Positions 46,091 to 58,084 are shown, counted from the first letter of the stretch. The stretch: DNA of 64,000 nt from Orientallactaga sibirica (GCA_036365145.1 JAEOAD010000029.1:24669001-24733000); one strand, 5' to 3'. A program made the numbers and translations. Notes: a model not told the origin generated them from the sequence alone.

Positions 46091-48382
46091 CATCAAGCTT
46101 TTTATTATATTCTCTTGTAAGCCTTTTGAGGGTATAGTAGTTATACTTCGGTGTTTGTCCCATTTTGAATTATAGTGTACATATGGGCATACTGTTTTAA
46201 GTAAGTGTCTATGTTTTATTGTGATGTATGAGTTGCTTAATTTCCTTGGTGGATTTTTTTATTGTCAATTCAAAAAAGGCAGCTGATATTTGAATGGTGA
46301 CTTAGTAAGGCAAAACTTTGTTTCAGCTAGTTATGAAGGCATTTTTATGGAAATTTCAAAGGCAGTTGGTTTTTGTTGACCATCCTGCTACTCCCTTTAT
46401 TTCTCTCCTTCAATGTCATTCCCCCCATAATTGTTCTTTTCCTTCTGTTTACATCACAGATATGTTTTTGCCTGTCCCCTGCTCCCTCTTCCACCTCATC
46501 TCTTTGTATTTACTTTTGGAAAAGGACTTTACAAAGGCAGGAACCTTAAACAAATGTCCACTCCATATTAGATTTCTGTGTTTAAACACAAAGTGTCTCC
46601 CTGATTTCTAGACCATATCTGTATGCATCTCTGAAATAGCTAATCTTTTAAGGTAAAAGGGCATCTCTCACTATTAATAATTCATTGACTTATTTGGATA
46701 ACTAATTTAATAATTTTACACAAGACTTCTAAACCATTTATGCTTCAATATTGCTAGCCCATTCACTGAAGTAAGATAGCCTTGTTAGACAACCTCTGTG
46801 CTCTCTCTTTGACCACAAGTGATTTCACCATTCTGTTTACACCTGTGGTCAAGATGCTAACAAATAATAGGCATCAAATAAACTAAACTAAAATAAACAT
46901 ATTTCTCTTCCTTACTGCTCAGTTAATGGAGGCTTCAGAATTTTTAAAGAGGATGGACACATAAGCTTCCATTATCCTAGCAAAAATCCTTCCAAATTTG
47001 TCCTTTACAAAGTACAATGATATCACTCTCTTTTTGTTGCTACTATAAAAAGATTCAATATTTCTTGAAAAATACATGTAAGCACTTACTGTTCATTAAT
47101 GTGGACACTGAAAATATTTGTGTAAGTAGAGAATGGGGCCTAATCATTTCTTATTTGGAACAATTGGTTTAGTAGAGTCTATACATTTCTAAGAGGAACT
47201 AACATTTGACTTTGCATTTAGGGATTTATTAGTGCTATGATTTAGTTTAAAATTAATGAGATTCTAAATTCACTAGTTAAGAATAAATTAGTCTGAAAGT
47301 ATCTTACTGGTATTTTTTTCAAATAATTGACTATTTTCATTGGAACTTCTCAAGAGGAGTTTGTTTTGTCTATATGATACAGACATTTTAAACTTATTTA
47401 TTACAGGGAAAAGGGCAATTATTCTTGGTTATTTAATGTAAAAAAGAAACAAATTTTTAAAATCCATCAGATGGATGTTACAAGCCCTAAGTTTTCACAA
47501 TTGGAAATGTTAGTATGTCTCACTTCATAATTCCACTAATTAAACTGAACTAATAAAAACCTCTGCATTAATATATGTGTTCTCAACCTATCATTCTGTA
47601 TACCACAGTCATAGTTAGGATTCTTACCTTACATTAATTCAAGATATGACATTGTGTCTGGGAATTCTTCGTCTCTTACCAAAAACATAAAGATTTTAAT
47701 TTAGTTGAGAAAGCTTAGATTTTAAACCTCTCACTTGCTTCTCTTCTGACAACTTATCCTGCTCAGTTGTAATACTAATCTGTTTGTGTCTTTCCATTGC
47801 TTCCCCTTACTAAAACCTCTTTCATTTCTGCAGGATAGTCTATTTAACTCAATTGCATCTTCAAGTCCTCACTGGAACAATATTTGGTTCTCTATTACAG
47901 TACGGCCCTATGTAATGTTTTGTCCAGACAACAGTAAAAGTGGCCTAAAATTTCATAGAACTTTCTCTACAAAGGTGTAAGAAGAAATATTCCTTTAAAT
48001 TTATATATTCTCTTATTATAAACTATCTCAAATATCCTTATATAAATGTATAGGTCATGTTTTTACACCTCATGAGAAGTCCTGAGTTAGCTTTCAAAAG
48101 TGTTTCTGTGGGAAGGCTTTTTTATTCCTGGTAATCTACCCAAATAACCGGTAAGTTAAGTTGCTAGGGCTAAGGAATCTGACACTTGCAAATAACATTT
48201 CTGACTCCTTTATGTTCACAAATTTTTTTTCATAATCATCAAATTTGTTTCTAAGTTCTATAAGGTTATCAGCACATGATTTTGAAATGATTTTTGCCAA
48301 AGTTTAAAATCTACCTACTTTGGGTAGAATAATGGTATAAAGAGGGCTGGAGAGGGATTGCTCAAATGAACTTGAAAATTTC
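46091..48382. other. Unassigned single-copy-like sequence
   Basis: 2.3 kb with no recognised repeat, the longest such stretch in the window. The 97-codon frame at 46318-46611 lacks features I recognise as protein-like. Confidence 0.45.
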
Positions 48383-48392
48383 TCCAACTTGA

Positions 48393-48523
48393 GCCGGGCG
48401 TGGTGGTGCACGCCTTTAATCCCAGCACTCGGGAGGCAGAGGTAGGAGGATCGCAGAGAGTTCAAGGCCACCCTGAGACTACATAGTGAATTCCAGGTCA
48501 GCCTGAGCCAGAGTGAAACCCTA

Positions 48524-48555
<32 letters not shown>

Positions 48556-48558
48556 TTT
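48393..48558 (+). mobile_element. B1-type SINE
   Basis: gccgggcgtggtggtgcacg to a long A tail; close to the apparent consensus. TCCAACTTG at 48383-48391 and 48561-48569 is the clear part of a TSD. Confidence 0.94.
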
Positions 48559-48592
48559 TTTCCAACTTGTTCAGCTATGGCATGTTACTATC

Positions 48593-48983
48593 TGTTGCAA
48601 ACAGCTTCAGGTTCGCTGAGATGAACTTTCAGAACAGGCACAGTTGTGGAGGAAGGGATATTATTTATTGAAGCTTACAGATCCAGGGGAAGTTCCATAA
48701 AGGCAGGAGAAATGGCCTGCTCTCCACAGGGCCAAACAGAGAGAGCAAAAGCCAACCAGCCATCACAGCACACAGAGCAAAACTACAGCCAAAAGGTCAC
48801 ACAGCACACTTCAGGAACTCCTGCTAGGCACATTTGCATATCTTTACAATGGAATCTCAGACCCACCATTAACATCTTAAGATCGGCCCCCAGTGACATT
48901 GCCTCTAGCAAGGTGATTGCAGATGCAAACTTTAACTAATAAAACACTGAATATATTGGGGGACATATATTCAAACTATCACA
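48593..48983 (-). mobile_element. Solo LTR of the MaLR-type family, antisense
   Basis: 391 bp, starting (plus strand) TGTTGCAAACAGCTTCAGG and ending ATATTCAAACTATCACA, the reverse of the LTRs at 35096 and 36699 with more divergence. The 5-bp TSD CTATC lies at 48588-48592 and 48984-48988. A lone LTR between matching TSDs shows that LTR-LTR recombination deleted the interior. Confidence 0.93.
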
Positions 48984-49083
48984 CTATCTATAAGTAGAAC
49001 ACTAATTTTTATCTTTGAAAATTTATTATGAAAGTATAATTCTAGATAATGTAATTGGCACTAAATAATGTGGTAGGGAGTTT

Positions 49084-49086
<3 letters not shown>

Positions 49087-49120
<34 letters not shown>
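49087..49120 (+). repeat. (CA)n microsatellite
   Basis: Uninterrupted CA run of about 17 units. Confidence 0.96.
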
Positions 49121-49122
<2 letters not shown>

Positions 49123-49183
49123 CTCTTTACTTGGACTACAGGTTTCTTTAAAAAACAAGCCTGGAGTGAACTTTTTAAGTTCA

Positions 49184-49219
49184 AAAACAAACAAACAAAC
49201 AAACAAACAAACAAAAAAA
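49184..49219 (+). repeat. (AAAC)n microsatellite
   Basis: Seven to eight AAAC units ending in A8. Confidence 0.95.
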
Positions 49220-49239
49220 ACAGAGGAACTTCTAACATG

Positions 49240-49585
49240 TTGTAGTTACTTTCTCATTCCTGGGAAAAAGCATCTGACCAAAAGCAGCTGATGAGAGAAA
49301 AAAAATGTATTTTAACTTACAGTCTCTAGGGGAAGCTCCATGATGGCAGAGGAAAACATGGCATGAGCAGAGGATGAATGTACCTCTACCACAGCAGGTG
49401 GACGACAATAGCAAAAGAATGAACTTAACTGTAGCAGGGAGAAGATGGTTGATTAACACCCCTATGCCAATCCCAAACAACACACCTCCTTCACCAAGGT
49501 TCCACCTCCCAAACTGCCACCAGCTGGGGAATAAGTATTCAGAACACATGATTTCATGAATTCATGTATTCAAATGACCACAAAA
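49240..49585 (-). mobile_element. LTR remnant, antisense (MaLR/ORR-type)
   Basis: catctgaccaaaagcagctg, ggggaagctccatgatggc, gaaaacatggcatgagcag and aacaacacacctccttcacc run in the same order as at 57556-57874, so the two are members of one family. Confidence 0.65.
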
Positions 49586-49669
49586 TCTGAAGGAATAATC
49601 TGACTGAAGGGACCTCCATGCCTGTCAAAATCATCAGACTATAGAGTTCATTGTTTTTCAGCTTGCTTT

Positions 49670-49740
49670 TGTACAGATGGAACCCAGGACTTTGCACATG
49701 CTAGTCAAGTGCCAGACCTCCAAGCTATATCTCCAGCTGG
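49670..49740 (-). mobile_element. ID-type SINE remnant, antisense
   Basis: tggaacccaggactttgcac, atgctagtcaagtgcc and agctatatctccagct read as the reverse of an ID element (tRNA-Ala-like). Confidence 0.68.
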
Positions 49741-49830
49741 AGAAGAGATTTCTGTTTTCAATCCTCTTGCAACTTGAGCATAATACTGAAAATTCCAACA
49801 CAGGAAAAATATTCAAATAAAACAGAGAAA

Positions 49831-50083
49831 GGGAGCTGAAGAGATGGCTTAGCAGTTTAGGTGCCTGACTGCTAAGCCTACGAACGCCAGTTCCAATCTC
49901 CAGGTATCACGTTTAGCCAGGTGCAGTGACGCAAGGGTGCAATGCTGCACTTGCCCAAAAGGGGGCGCACACATCTGGAGTTCATTCACAGCAGCTGAGA
50001 GGCTGCTGGCACGTCCATTCTCTATCTGTCTCCCTCTCCCTCTCTCTGTCTCTCTCCAAAAACAAACAAACAAACAAAAAAAC
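49831..50083 (+). mobile_element. B2-like SINE, long CTCF-motif subfamily
   Basis: gggagctgaagagatggctt, ccagttccaatctccaggta (B box), agctgagaggctgctggcac, CT-rich stretch and an (AAAC)n tail. Confidence 0.92.
49954..49968 (+). promoter_or_regulatory. CTCF-like motif, weaker
   Basis: CCCAAAAGGGGGCGC differs from the CCACAAGGGGGC core of its relatives at one position in the core, but keeps the GGGGGCGC half. Confidence 0.4.
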
Positions 50084-51751
50084 TAGAAAGGTACAAGAAT
50101 AAGCAAAAACTTAAATTAAGAGGTAACATATACTTCGTGGAGGACCTGCTGATTTCTCACAGTTTTTCACAAACATCTGTTAATATTTTTCTAATAATAC
50201 ATGACCATTTAAAATCTCCAACTTCAGACAATGATGTAATTTTTATATTATCAAGTTTCTCCTAGATTTACAATTGCTTTATAATGTCAAGAATGACTTG
50301 ATAGGCCAGGGATGAGAAGCAGACCTTGTTGTTCTTGGAATGCCATGGTCACTGTTGGGAAGTTACATAGATTTATAGATATGTAAGATGGAAACATCTC
50401 CCACTTGTCAAAGGCTTGACTGAATTAATGGATGAATGAATAAATGAATGAATGAATGAATGAATGAAAACAAGTAAGTAAATAAATAACATAAGTCAGA
50501 GATGGGTTGAGAAATAATGGAGCTGAGAAGAAAATGAGTAAATATATAGTAGAACTAAGCAGATGGGAACAGAATAATGAACACGTACAAAGCAAACCTA
50601 AAGTGTTTGCTTTTTTCTTTGTTGACTTGGACTTGTTTTTGTTTACTTTTGAAGAGTGGATAGTACTTATAAAAATTGGATTTTGAATGTTCTGTAATGA
50701 TCTGTCAGATGGAGAGGTGGTCTCTAGTCCTTGGATGTATGGGGAGGTAAGGAAACCTTTATTGGAAGGAGATCAGGTCAATGGGTATGTGCCGTCGGTG
50801 TGTATATAGATCCTTATTAAATTGTCTTTCTTCACTTCCAGGACAGTTGGAGGTGAACAGGCTCTTTGCTTTGTGAGCCAATCACTAGATTGCTTATCTT
50901 CTGTTCTCCTCAAACCTGAGCCATAGAGTCAAAATACCATTAAATAAAACCTCCAAAATTATGTTCTTAAATAAGCTGTTTCACTATTTGTTAAGTTAAT
51001 TATCTCAGGGATATTCAGTGTTGGCAATGCAATTAACATGGACATACACAAAGCCCCTTGACTGTCTTTCCTTCTGTTTATTTTTAAGTCATTATCTTAG
51101 TGGGAATTGTTGACTTGTATGTTGACAATTCTGCATTATATCTTTGGCAAAGTCTAGTGAATAACTGTAGCTTATTGGCTTCTAACATATGCAATTATTA
51201 AATTAAATATAATTAATTGTGTAGGTGAAATCTAAGATGGAAATTCATTGTGAATTCTCTCTACACAGACTCTCAGGTATAGAAGGTGCTGGCCAGAGGC
51301 ACTTTAATAAGTCAGCCAGGACACAAAACCTTGAAGGGAGCAGGATGTATCTAAAGTTATATAGGATGTAAGAAGCATCACTCCCGGAGCTCTTAAATTA
51401 TACATAACATGAAGTATTGAATACAGGAATGATAAACTTCAAAAAAGCGAAGGATGAACATAAGATCTAGAAATAATATGTGACCCTTGGTATTGTTGCT
51501 TCTAGTAATTCTGTAACCAATGCATATTGCTCTGCAACTCTGCATGAGTGAGTAATGCTCATTATGTCTTATTTTTATTAAATTTATTATTTTAAATGTA
51601 GCAAAGCAGAAAACAGGATTAGCTGACTCTGTATTCTGTAACACTCTGAAAGTAAAGGCCAAGTGAAGTGCAATGGCAGGAAGTCCATGATTCTTAGCAA
51701 ATTTCCCCAGAAACTTTTCTTTTCTTATCTTTAATTTAATTAATTAATTTT
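50084..51751. other. Unassigned, with (GAAT)n near 50425-50467
   Basis: An imperfect tetranucleotide run (tgaatgaatgaatgaatga) is the only repeat recognised. Confidence 0.45.
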
Positions 51752-51812
51752 GTTTTTTTTGAGGTAGGGTTTCACTCTAGCTCAGGCTGACCTGGAATTC
51801 ACTCTGCAGTTT
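51752..51812 (-). mobile_element. B1-type SINE fragment, antisense
   Basis: ttttttttgaggtagggttt, actctagctcaggctgacct and ggaattcactctgcagt: only the tail-proximal half survives. Confidence 0.85.
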
Positions 51813-52094
51813 CCAGAAACTTTTCATCTGCATAATGACTAAAGCCATACATTTATAAACAGGAAAATTCAGGTATCTGTCTCATATGTAGGCTTGTCAG
51901 AGCTGCTGTGGACCTTTGAGTTCCAATTCATACCTTGGCATCTCAGATTCCATAGTATTTCACCTGTGTTTTGATGGTGATAAATGTTAATTGTGAAGCT
52001 GATATTTATAATAAAGTTTAATCAGTGATACCACTGGTATTTTATGCAAAAACTCTCAGAATTTATTAAAGAGGAAATAAGAACCAGTGAAGGT
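51813..52094. other. Unassigned sequence
   Basis: Nothing recognised. Confidence 0.4.
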
Positions 52095-52300
52095 CTGAAG
52101 AGACAGCTTAGTGGTTAAGACACTTACCTGCAAAGCCAAACAGCCCAGGTTCAATTCACCTGGACACCACATATGACAGACACACAAGGTGGCATTCATT
52201 TGTACTGACTAGAGGCCCTGGCATGTTCATTCTCTCTCTCTCTACCTCTCTCCTCCTTATCAATCTCAAATTGATAAATAAAAATAAAATATTTTTATTA
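52095..52300 (+). mobile_element. B2-like SINE (short subfamily)
   Basis: ggtctgaagagacagcttag, caggttcaattcacctggac (B box), cacaaggtggcattcatttg, CT-rich stretch and an A/T-rich tail. Confidence 0.85.
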
Positions 52301-52441
52301 AAAAAACCAGTGAAGTATCTAAAGAGGAGGCCAAATCAAACTCATATCTTAGAACACTTTCCCTGGGTTCCATGAAAATATTCATTGAAATGTAGGACAA
52401 GATAGATTCATGAAAGAAATTAAAATAACTATTTGGCTTTT

Positions 52442-52601
52442 GAGCTGGGCGTGGTGGTGCATGCCTTTAATCCCAGCACTCTGGAGGCAGAGGATCGCCA
52501 TGAGTTTGAGGCCATCCTGAGACTACATAGTGAATTCCAGGTCAGCCTGAGCTAGAGTGAGACCCTACCTCAAAAAACCAAAAAAAAAAAAAAAAAAAAA
52601 T
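52442..52601 (+). mobile_element. B1-type SINE
   Basis: gagctgggcgtggtggtgca to an A19 tail; complete, with a small deletion in the gaggtaggagg region. Confidence 0.93.
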
Positions 52602-54005
52602 ACAAACCCAAGTGAAATGGAGAACTCATCTGAGGCTGAAAGTAGGTGAATAAATAGTGTTAAAAAGAATCAACATGAATTGGAACTCAAATAGATATAT
52701 GAAATGGGGCAGAAAATGAGCTAAGAATATGCCCCAAGTGGTTTTGGATATGTAGTTGTTAAAAAAAAAAAAAAAAACAACAACAACAACAAAAAAAAAA
52801 ACACAAATTTAGGAAAACTATAACTTTAATTTAAGTTTAAGAAATGTGCCCTCTCTATGGGTCATACAAGAAAGTGATCAGCATTATGAAAAACAAAAGG
52901 AAGTGGGATTAATGCAGTTGAAGTTAGGGGAGAACAAGTTTTACTTGTTAATATCCACCCTTCTTTAAACATTTAGTTTATTTACCTGATATATGAGTAG
53001 ACCACTTTACAACATCAGATATCAACCCACAAATAACTTCTTCCCAGAGATAAGCAGCTACAGAACACACTGGAAACTTTGTATTGACTTATTACTGCAA
53101 AGAATCATATATAAAGCCAAGTTACCAAGTGTATGTTTCTCCTTTGTGTTCTAGCTCTAAGTGCCATGTGTACTAGTGTTTGTATACAGGAATCTGATTT
53201 GTATGCCTAGTATAAACATGCATGTGAATATGCTTAGCTTATTTATGTAAACATTTATTCAATCAATCACAAAATTATAAATTCCAGAATAAGCATATAT
53301 TCTGATCTTCCCTAATCCACTTCAAATAAAAGGCTACTAAGTCTTCCTTTTGTCATATAATATCAAAAAACCTCATAATTAGGTTTTATTCTTAATTTTT
53401 CTGACTACCTGGAGAGTTTTCATTGCCCTTGATGTCCTATGCTAAACTTAGGGATTCCATTGCAAATGTTAATAAATTTAACATCATACCAAAACAACAT
53501 GTATTTTTGGAAGTACTGTTGGGTGCCTCCATTTTCAGCAGGTTGGACTTCTCAAGGGAGATATCTTATATTCAATCAAGCTTCAAATAATATTTACTGT
53601 TTTGTTACTATTGTCTACACAACACATCAAGCTTATTTGCTTAAAAGACATTTATTTCTTGTCATTTTACTTTTCAGTTCAGAGTTCTCCTAAACTTTTG
53701 GTCAAATCTTTGCCACACTTCTTTGAATTTTACATCCTTCATACATTGGAATCTCTCCAATATATCACTCTATGTAAAAAGAAAGAAAAAATGCTTTTGG
53801 AAAGTTATTGTAATCAAAAGGCATGTACACACATAAACTACTTTTGTCTGTATAGAAATATTTCATCCATTTTTTTTTTGTTCAGAAGAATGAATAGGCT
53901 CATCTACTTCTTTATTTTATCTCCCATAATAATGCTGTAATTTTAGCTAGAGCTTGACTGATAAACACATCATTAGCAAGCATTATTTGAGTGTGATGCA
54001 TTCTT
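52602..54005. other. Unassigned AT-rich sequence
   Basis: An A-rich/AAC-rich patch lies at 52758-52803. Overlapping sense frames at 53439-53940 have no recognisable protein content. Confidence 0.45.
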
Positions 54006-55064
54006 TTTTAAAATTTATTTACTTTTACTAGTTATGCACATAATGTGAATATATTTATGTTTGTGCCATTGATAGCCTCCTCCCTGTCCTCCCCCCTCTG
54101 AAGGGACTCTCCTCATTGGGGAATATGGTTCTTGCATTGTGGGGATAGCCATCAGTTATGTGGAAGAGGCAATTTCTCTGTGCATAATGACCCAACTTGT
54201 GGCTCTAACAATCTTTCTGCTGCCTCTTCCACGAATTTTCCTGAACCATATTGGGTTTATTTTAGGTCTACATCAGTGATGAGGTCTTGGAAGTCTCTGT
54301 GTCTCTGGATATCTGGTTTAGTAGGAGTTCAGTGTTCTCTGTGTCTATCTCCTTCACCCTTGTGTTGGTATCATGTTCATCAAGAAAACAGCACTCTTGC
54401 TCATTTCCCTGATTACTCTATGGTGTCAGCTGGGGCCCTGGTGAGGTGCAATAGGCTGATACTCTCTTCAGGTTCAGCATCCATCTGACAAAGAGAAGCA
54501 GGGCTGGAGAAATGGCCTTGCAGTTAAGGAGCCTGCCTGCAAAGCCTAAGAACACCCCTTCGAATCTCCAGGTCCCACATTTAGTCAGATGAAAAAGTGA
54601 TGCAAGCATGCAATGTCACACTTGCACACAAGGGGCACATGTGTCTAGATTCATTCATGGTGGCTGAGAGGCCCTAGAGCACCCATTCTCTATCTGTCTC
54701 TCTCTCTCTGTTTCTCTCTCTCTCTCTCTGTCTCTCTCAAATTAAAAAAAAAAGAAAGAGAAGTAAATTCTCCAATGGAGAGAGAAGTCAGCCCTATATA
54801 AATGATATAATCATGATTATTTTAGAGAGAATTTTATAGGTGTAGGCGCCCTTGTAGTCCGTGATTGGTGGGAGCTTGATATTAGAGAGCAGGCTTATTT
54901 TTTGGATATGGTTCTGACTTGTTTCCCAGTTCCAGCTATGAGTTCCATTCCACTGAGCAGATCTGTTATCCAAATCAAGAGCAGTTGGTTACTCATCATG
55001 GCTGTGTGCCACTATTGCACTTGTGTGAGCATCACATCAGGTTGTTTGCTGCTCAATAGCTGAA
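54006..55064 (-). mobile_element. L1 3' UTR, 5'-truncated, antisense
   Basis: Reversed blocks of the 16855-17752 family: tctcctcattggggaatatg, gacccaacttgtggctctaa, cagctggggccctggtgagg, gttccattccactgagcaga and aagagcagttggttactcat. The TSD GCATTCTT is at 53998-54005 and 55065-55072. It is interrupted by a SINE at 54501-54754. Confidence 0.85.
54501..54754 (+). mobile_element. B2-like SINE nested in an L1 3' UTR
   Basis: gggctggagaaatggccttg, cttcgaatctccaggtcc (B box), tgaaaaagtgatgcaagc, agaggccctagagcaccc, CT-rich stretch and an A tail. The TSD AAAGAGAAG is at 54490-54498 and 54755-54763. The CTCF-like core is degraded here (cacacaaggggcac). Confidence 0.93.
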
Positions 55065-55072
55065 GCATTCTT

Positions 55073-55989
55073 ATAACTGACTGTTGGCCCATTAAGTGTA
55101 ATGGGAAAAGTCTTCTGGCAGCATTCATAAACCTTTATAAATTGAGGCATGTAGCATTGATGGAGAGGTCATTGTTAAGTAATGTAATTCTGGAATAAAA
55201 AGACCAATACTGCAAGATTCTAGTCATAACTGAAACCTGAAGCATCTGAGATTGTTGAAGTATAGAGTACAAGAGGTTTGTCACATTAGGATACTATGAC
55301 AAAGGGAAAGGTAGATAATAAGTACAAAATTAAAGCCAGATAAGGAGAATAAATTCTGATACAATACTACAGATATTATAATTATGAAGAACAAAAACTA
55401 TATTGTGTAATTAAAATAGCTAGAAGAAATAATTCTGTGATGTTCTCATAACAAAGAGCTTAAAGATCAACATGCAATGTATAAATGGACCCAAACTACC
55501 CATGATACACTTCAATGTTTAGTTGTCAAGAAAGGTAAAGTGATGCATTAAAATAGAGAAAGCCACTAAATCTGTTTCTTCACCATTATTACATTGATCC
55601 TATGACCTTGAATGTAGCACCTGCTCACTTGAACCCAAGTGGGAGTCAGCAGAGTTGACAGAAAGGAGCATTGTTCTCCAACAACCCAGTGAAGAAATAG
55701 TGACAGTTTATCTCTTAATATATGTAACAGTAAACCTTTCCATTTTCTTTATGATATCAGGCATTTTGTTTTTAATGCTTTGTATATAATGCCCTTTGCA
55801 TTAAAGCTCTGCAGTTTTATACTCTATGTAAACATATTAGGAATTAGAAAGGTTAGTCTCATCTTAAAGTCATCAATAAATAATATACATGCATAATATT
55901 AAACACATGAAAATTAAAACATCATTCAATTTAACCAAAATTGATTATTAAGTAGCAAACAAAAATATAAATAAATCTGATAATTAAAC
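55073..55989. other. Unassigned AT-rich sequence
   Basis: No element recognised. Confidence 0.45.
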
Positions 55990-56135
55990 TTATTGGTCAC
56001 CAAATTATGTTTATTTTTGTTGATATTTCAAGACTGTCTTATATGTACGCTAGATTGGTCTTGAACTTGCAATTCTCCCTCCTTCCTTCTCTCTAATATT
56101 GATATTTCAAGTGCTTACCACTATTCCTGGCACCA
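55990..56135 (-). mobile_element. Old B1-type SINE, antisense
   Basis: atttcaagactgtcttatat, ctagattggtcttgaacttg and aagtgcttaccactattcct keep B1 order at high divergence. Confidence 0.6.
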
Positions 56136-56340
56136 AAAAGATTAATTGAATTGCTAAAAACCATTAAATGTTAAGATACATAAAAAAATATCATCTTGTC
56201 TAATGATAAGTATATTTCTAAAGTAAAAAATAGCAAAATCTTCCCATATAAAACTACATTTTCAATAAATTCTCTGCAAAATTATTTGGTAAGTAAAAAT
56301 GGAAATAATTGTTGCATTTTAAATGTAGTAAATTGTATAT
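56136..56340. other. Unassigned AT-rich sequence
   Basis: Nothing recognised. Confidence 0.4.
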
Positions 56341-56344
56341 ATAT

Positions 56345-56553
56345 ATTTAATTAATTTATTTGCAAGCAAAGAGAGAGAGAGAAAGAAGAGACACAGAGAG
56401 AGAATGGGTATGCCAGGGCCTCTAGCCACTGAAAATGAACTCCGGATGCATGTGTCCCTTGTGCATCTGGCTTATGTGGCTCCTGGAGAATCGAACCTAG
56501 GTCCTCTGGCTTCACAGGCAAATGCCTTAACCAATAAGCCATTTCTCCAGCCA
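56345..56553 (-). mobile_element. B2-like SINE, antisense
   Basis: GA-rich tail complement, tatgccagggcctctagcca, ggagaatcgaacctaggtcc (B box complement) and agccatttctccagcc. TAGTAAATTG occurs on both sides (56326-56335 and 56560-56569), the likely TSD. Confidence 0.9.
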
Positions 56554-56559
56554 TTAACT

Positions 56560-56874
56560 TAGTAAATTGATTTTTATATGAAATAAAACTTATCTACAAT
56601 AGAAACAGTGATGTACTATTGTTTTCAATTCTCATATAGATATAGATTTGCTTTACATCTTCATTTTAGTATTATAGATTTTTATAAATGTGATATTCTT
56701 TTTTTTTTTTACTTTGTTGTGATTGTGATAATCATTAAGTAATTTAAAGGCTCAGAAGAAAGCTCAAATAGCTTTTGCAATTATAGCACACAATAAGGAA
56801 GGTAAGCTAGATGTCTAGGCAGCTGCCTGCTTCAGAGGGATGGAATGAAGGATAAAGACAGAAAAACATGCACT
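56560..56874. other. Unassigned sequence
   Basis: Includes a T12 tract near 56700. Nothing else recognised. Confidence 0.4.
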
Positions 56875-56889
56875 AAATAGGACTGTAAA

Positions 56890-57314
56890 GGGCCTCAGCT
56901 GAACCCATAGAGTAACAGGGGAAATGGGCAAGAGTGCAGCTTTCTTGGTGAACCTGACACCAGCACAAGATTGAAGGAGATAAAACACAGAGAACACTCA
57001 GCTCCTACTAAACCAGGTATCCAGAGACACAGAGGCTCCCAAGACCTCATCACTGAAGTAGAACTACAATGAACCTAACATGGCTCAGGGAAATTTGTGG
57101 AAGAATGGGTGGAAAGAGTGTTAGAGCCACAAGTTGGGTCATTATGCACAGAGGCATTGCCTCTTTCCCATAAGTGTTGGCTACCCCCATAATGCATGAC
57201 CCACATGCCCCAATGAGGAGGGTCCCTTTGGAGGGGGGAGGACAGGGAGGAGGCTACCGAAGTCACCACATGAAGGTAGACTTAAAATAAATAAAAATAT
57301 ATAAAATAATAAAA
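56890..57314 (+). mobile_element. L1 3' end, strongly 5'-truncated
   Basis: gcctcagctgaacccataga, gaggctcccaagacctcatc, gccacaagttgggtcattat and ggacagggaggaggctaccg, then an A/T-rich end: the last 425 bp of the same L1 3' UTR family as 16855-17752. A perfect 15-bp TSD, AAATAGGACTGTAAA, is at 56875-56889 and 57315-57329, with a CT/AAAT cleavage context. Confidence 0.94.
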
Positions 57315-57329
57315 AAATAGGACTGTAAA

Positions 57330-57555
57330 AATGGTCATTCTGTCTTATAGCCGACAGAAGAAATGCTTTAAACTTTTCTCTACTCAGCACTATGGTGGCT
57401 ATAGGTTTATCATATACACCTGCTATGTTTAACTGTTACTTCCATGCCTAGTTTCTCCATGGTTTTTATTATTAAGGAACATTAAATTTTATCAAAGACC
57501 TTTTCTGCATCTGTTGAGGTAGTTACCGCATGATTTCAGACCCTGAATCTAGTTG
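57330..57555. other. Unassigned sequence
   Basis: ttctgcatctgttgaggtag around 57505 recalls antisense L1 ORF2 but is too short to call. Confidence 0.35.
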
Positions 57556-57874
57556 TGTGAGGTATAACATTATTTCTTTTACGGGAGGAAAGGGTTTATT
57601 ATGGCTTACAGACTGAGGGGAAGCTCCTTAATGGCAGAGGAAAATGTGGCATGAGCAGAGGCTGGGCATCACCACCTGGACAATATCAGATGGGCAACAG
57701 CAGCAGGAGAGAATGCAGAGCACTGACAAGAGGAAGCTGGCTATAACACACATAAGCCCTCCCCCAACAACACACCTTCAACAAGTTTCCAATTCCCAAA
57801 TTTCCATCAGCTGGGGATCAGGCATTCAGAACACATAGGTTTATGTAGGGGGACACCTGAATAAAACCACCACA
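57556..57874 (-). mobile_element. LTR, antisense (MaLR/ORR-type)
   Basis: Plus-strand order: gggaggaaagggtttattat, gggaagctccttaatggcag, gaaaatgtggcatgagcaga, cccccaacaacacaccttca and aataaaaccaccaca. Same family as 49240-49585, better preserved. The 64-codon frame inside is incidental. Confidence 0.72.
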
Positions 57875-58084
57875 AAGAGTATGAACATTAACCACTGAGC
57901 AATCACCCAAGAATTGTCCTTCTTTTACCAATTAAAATTGAATTAGAGGGAAAGGTATCGCGATCATCAATTCTTTGTAAATACGTCTTGATAATAGTGA
58001 TTTAGGTGTAGGAGTGTGTTTGGCCATGACTATTGATAAATTCTGACAGGCTGCTCATGTTGGATCTCTCTGGAACCTACTTGT

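Noticed and set aside
46318..46611. 97-codon frame in the longest repeat-free stretch considered as an exon
   Set aside because: No recognisable protein, no clear splice context and no paralogue in the window; kept as unassigned DNA.
49184..49219. Regularly spaced AAAC units considered as a CRISPR-like array
   Set aside because: A simple tetranucleotide microsatellite with no spacers.
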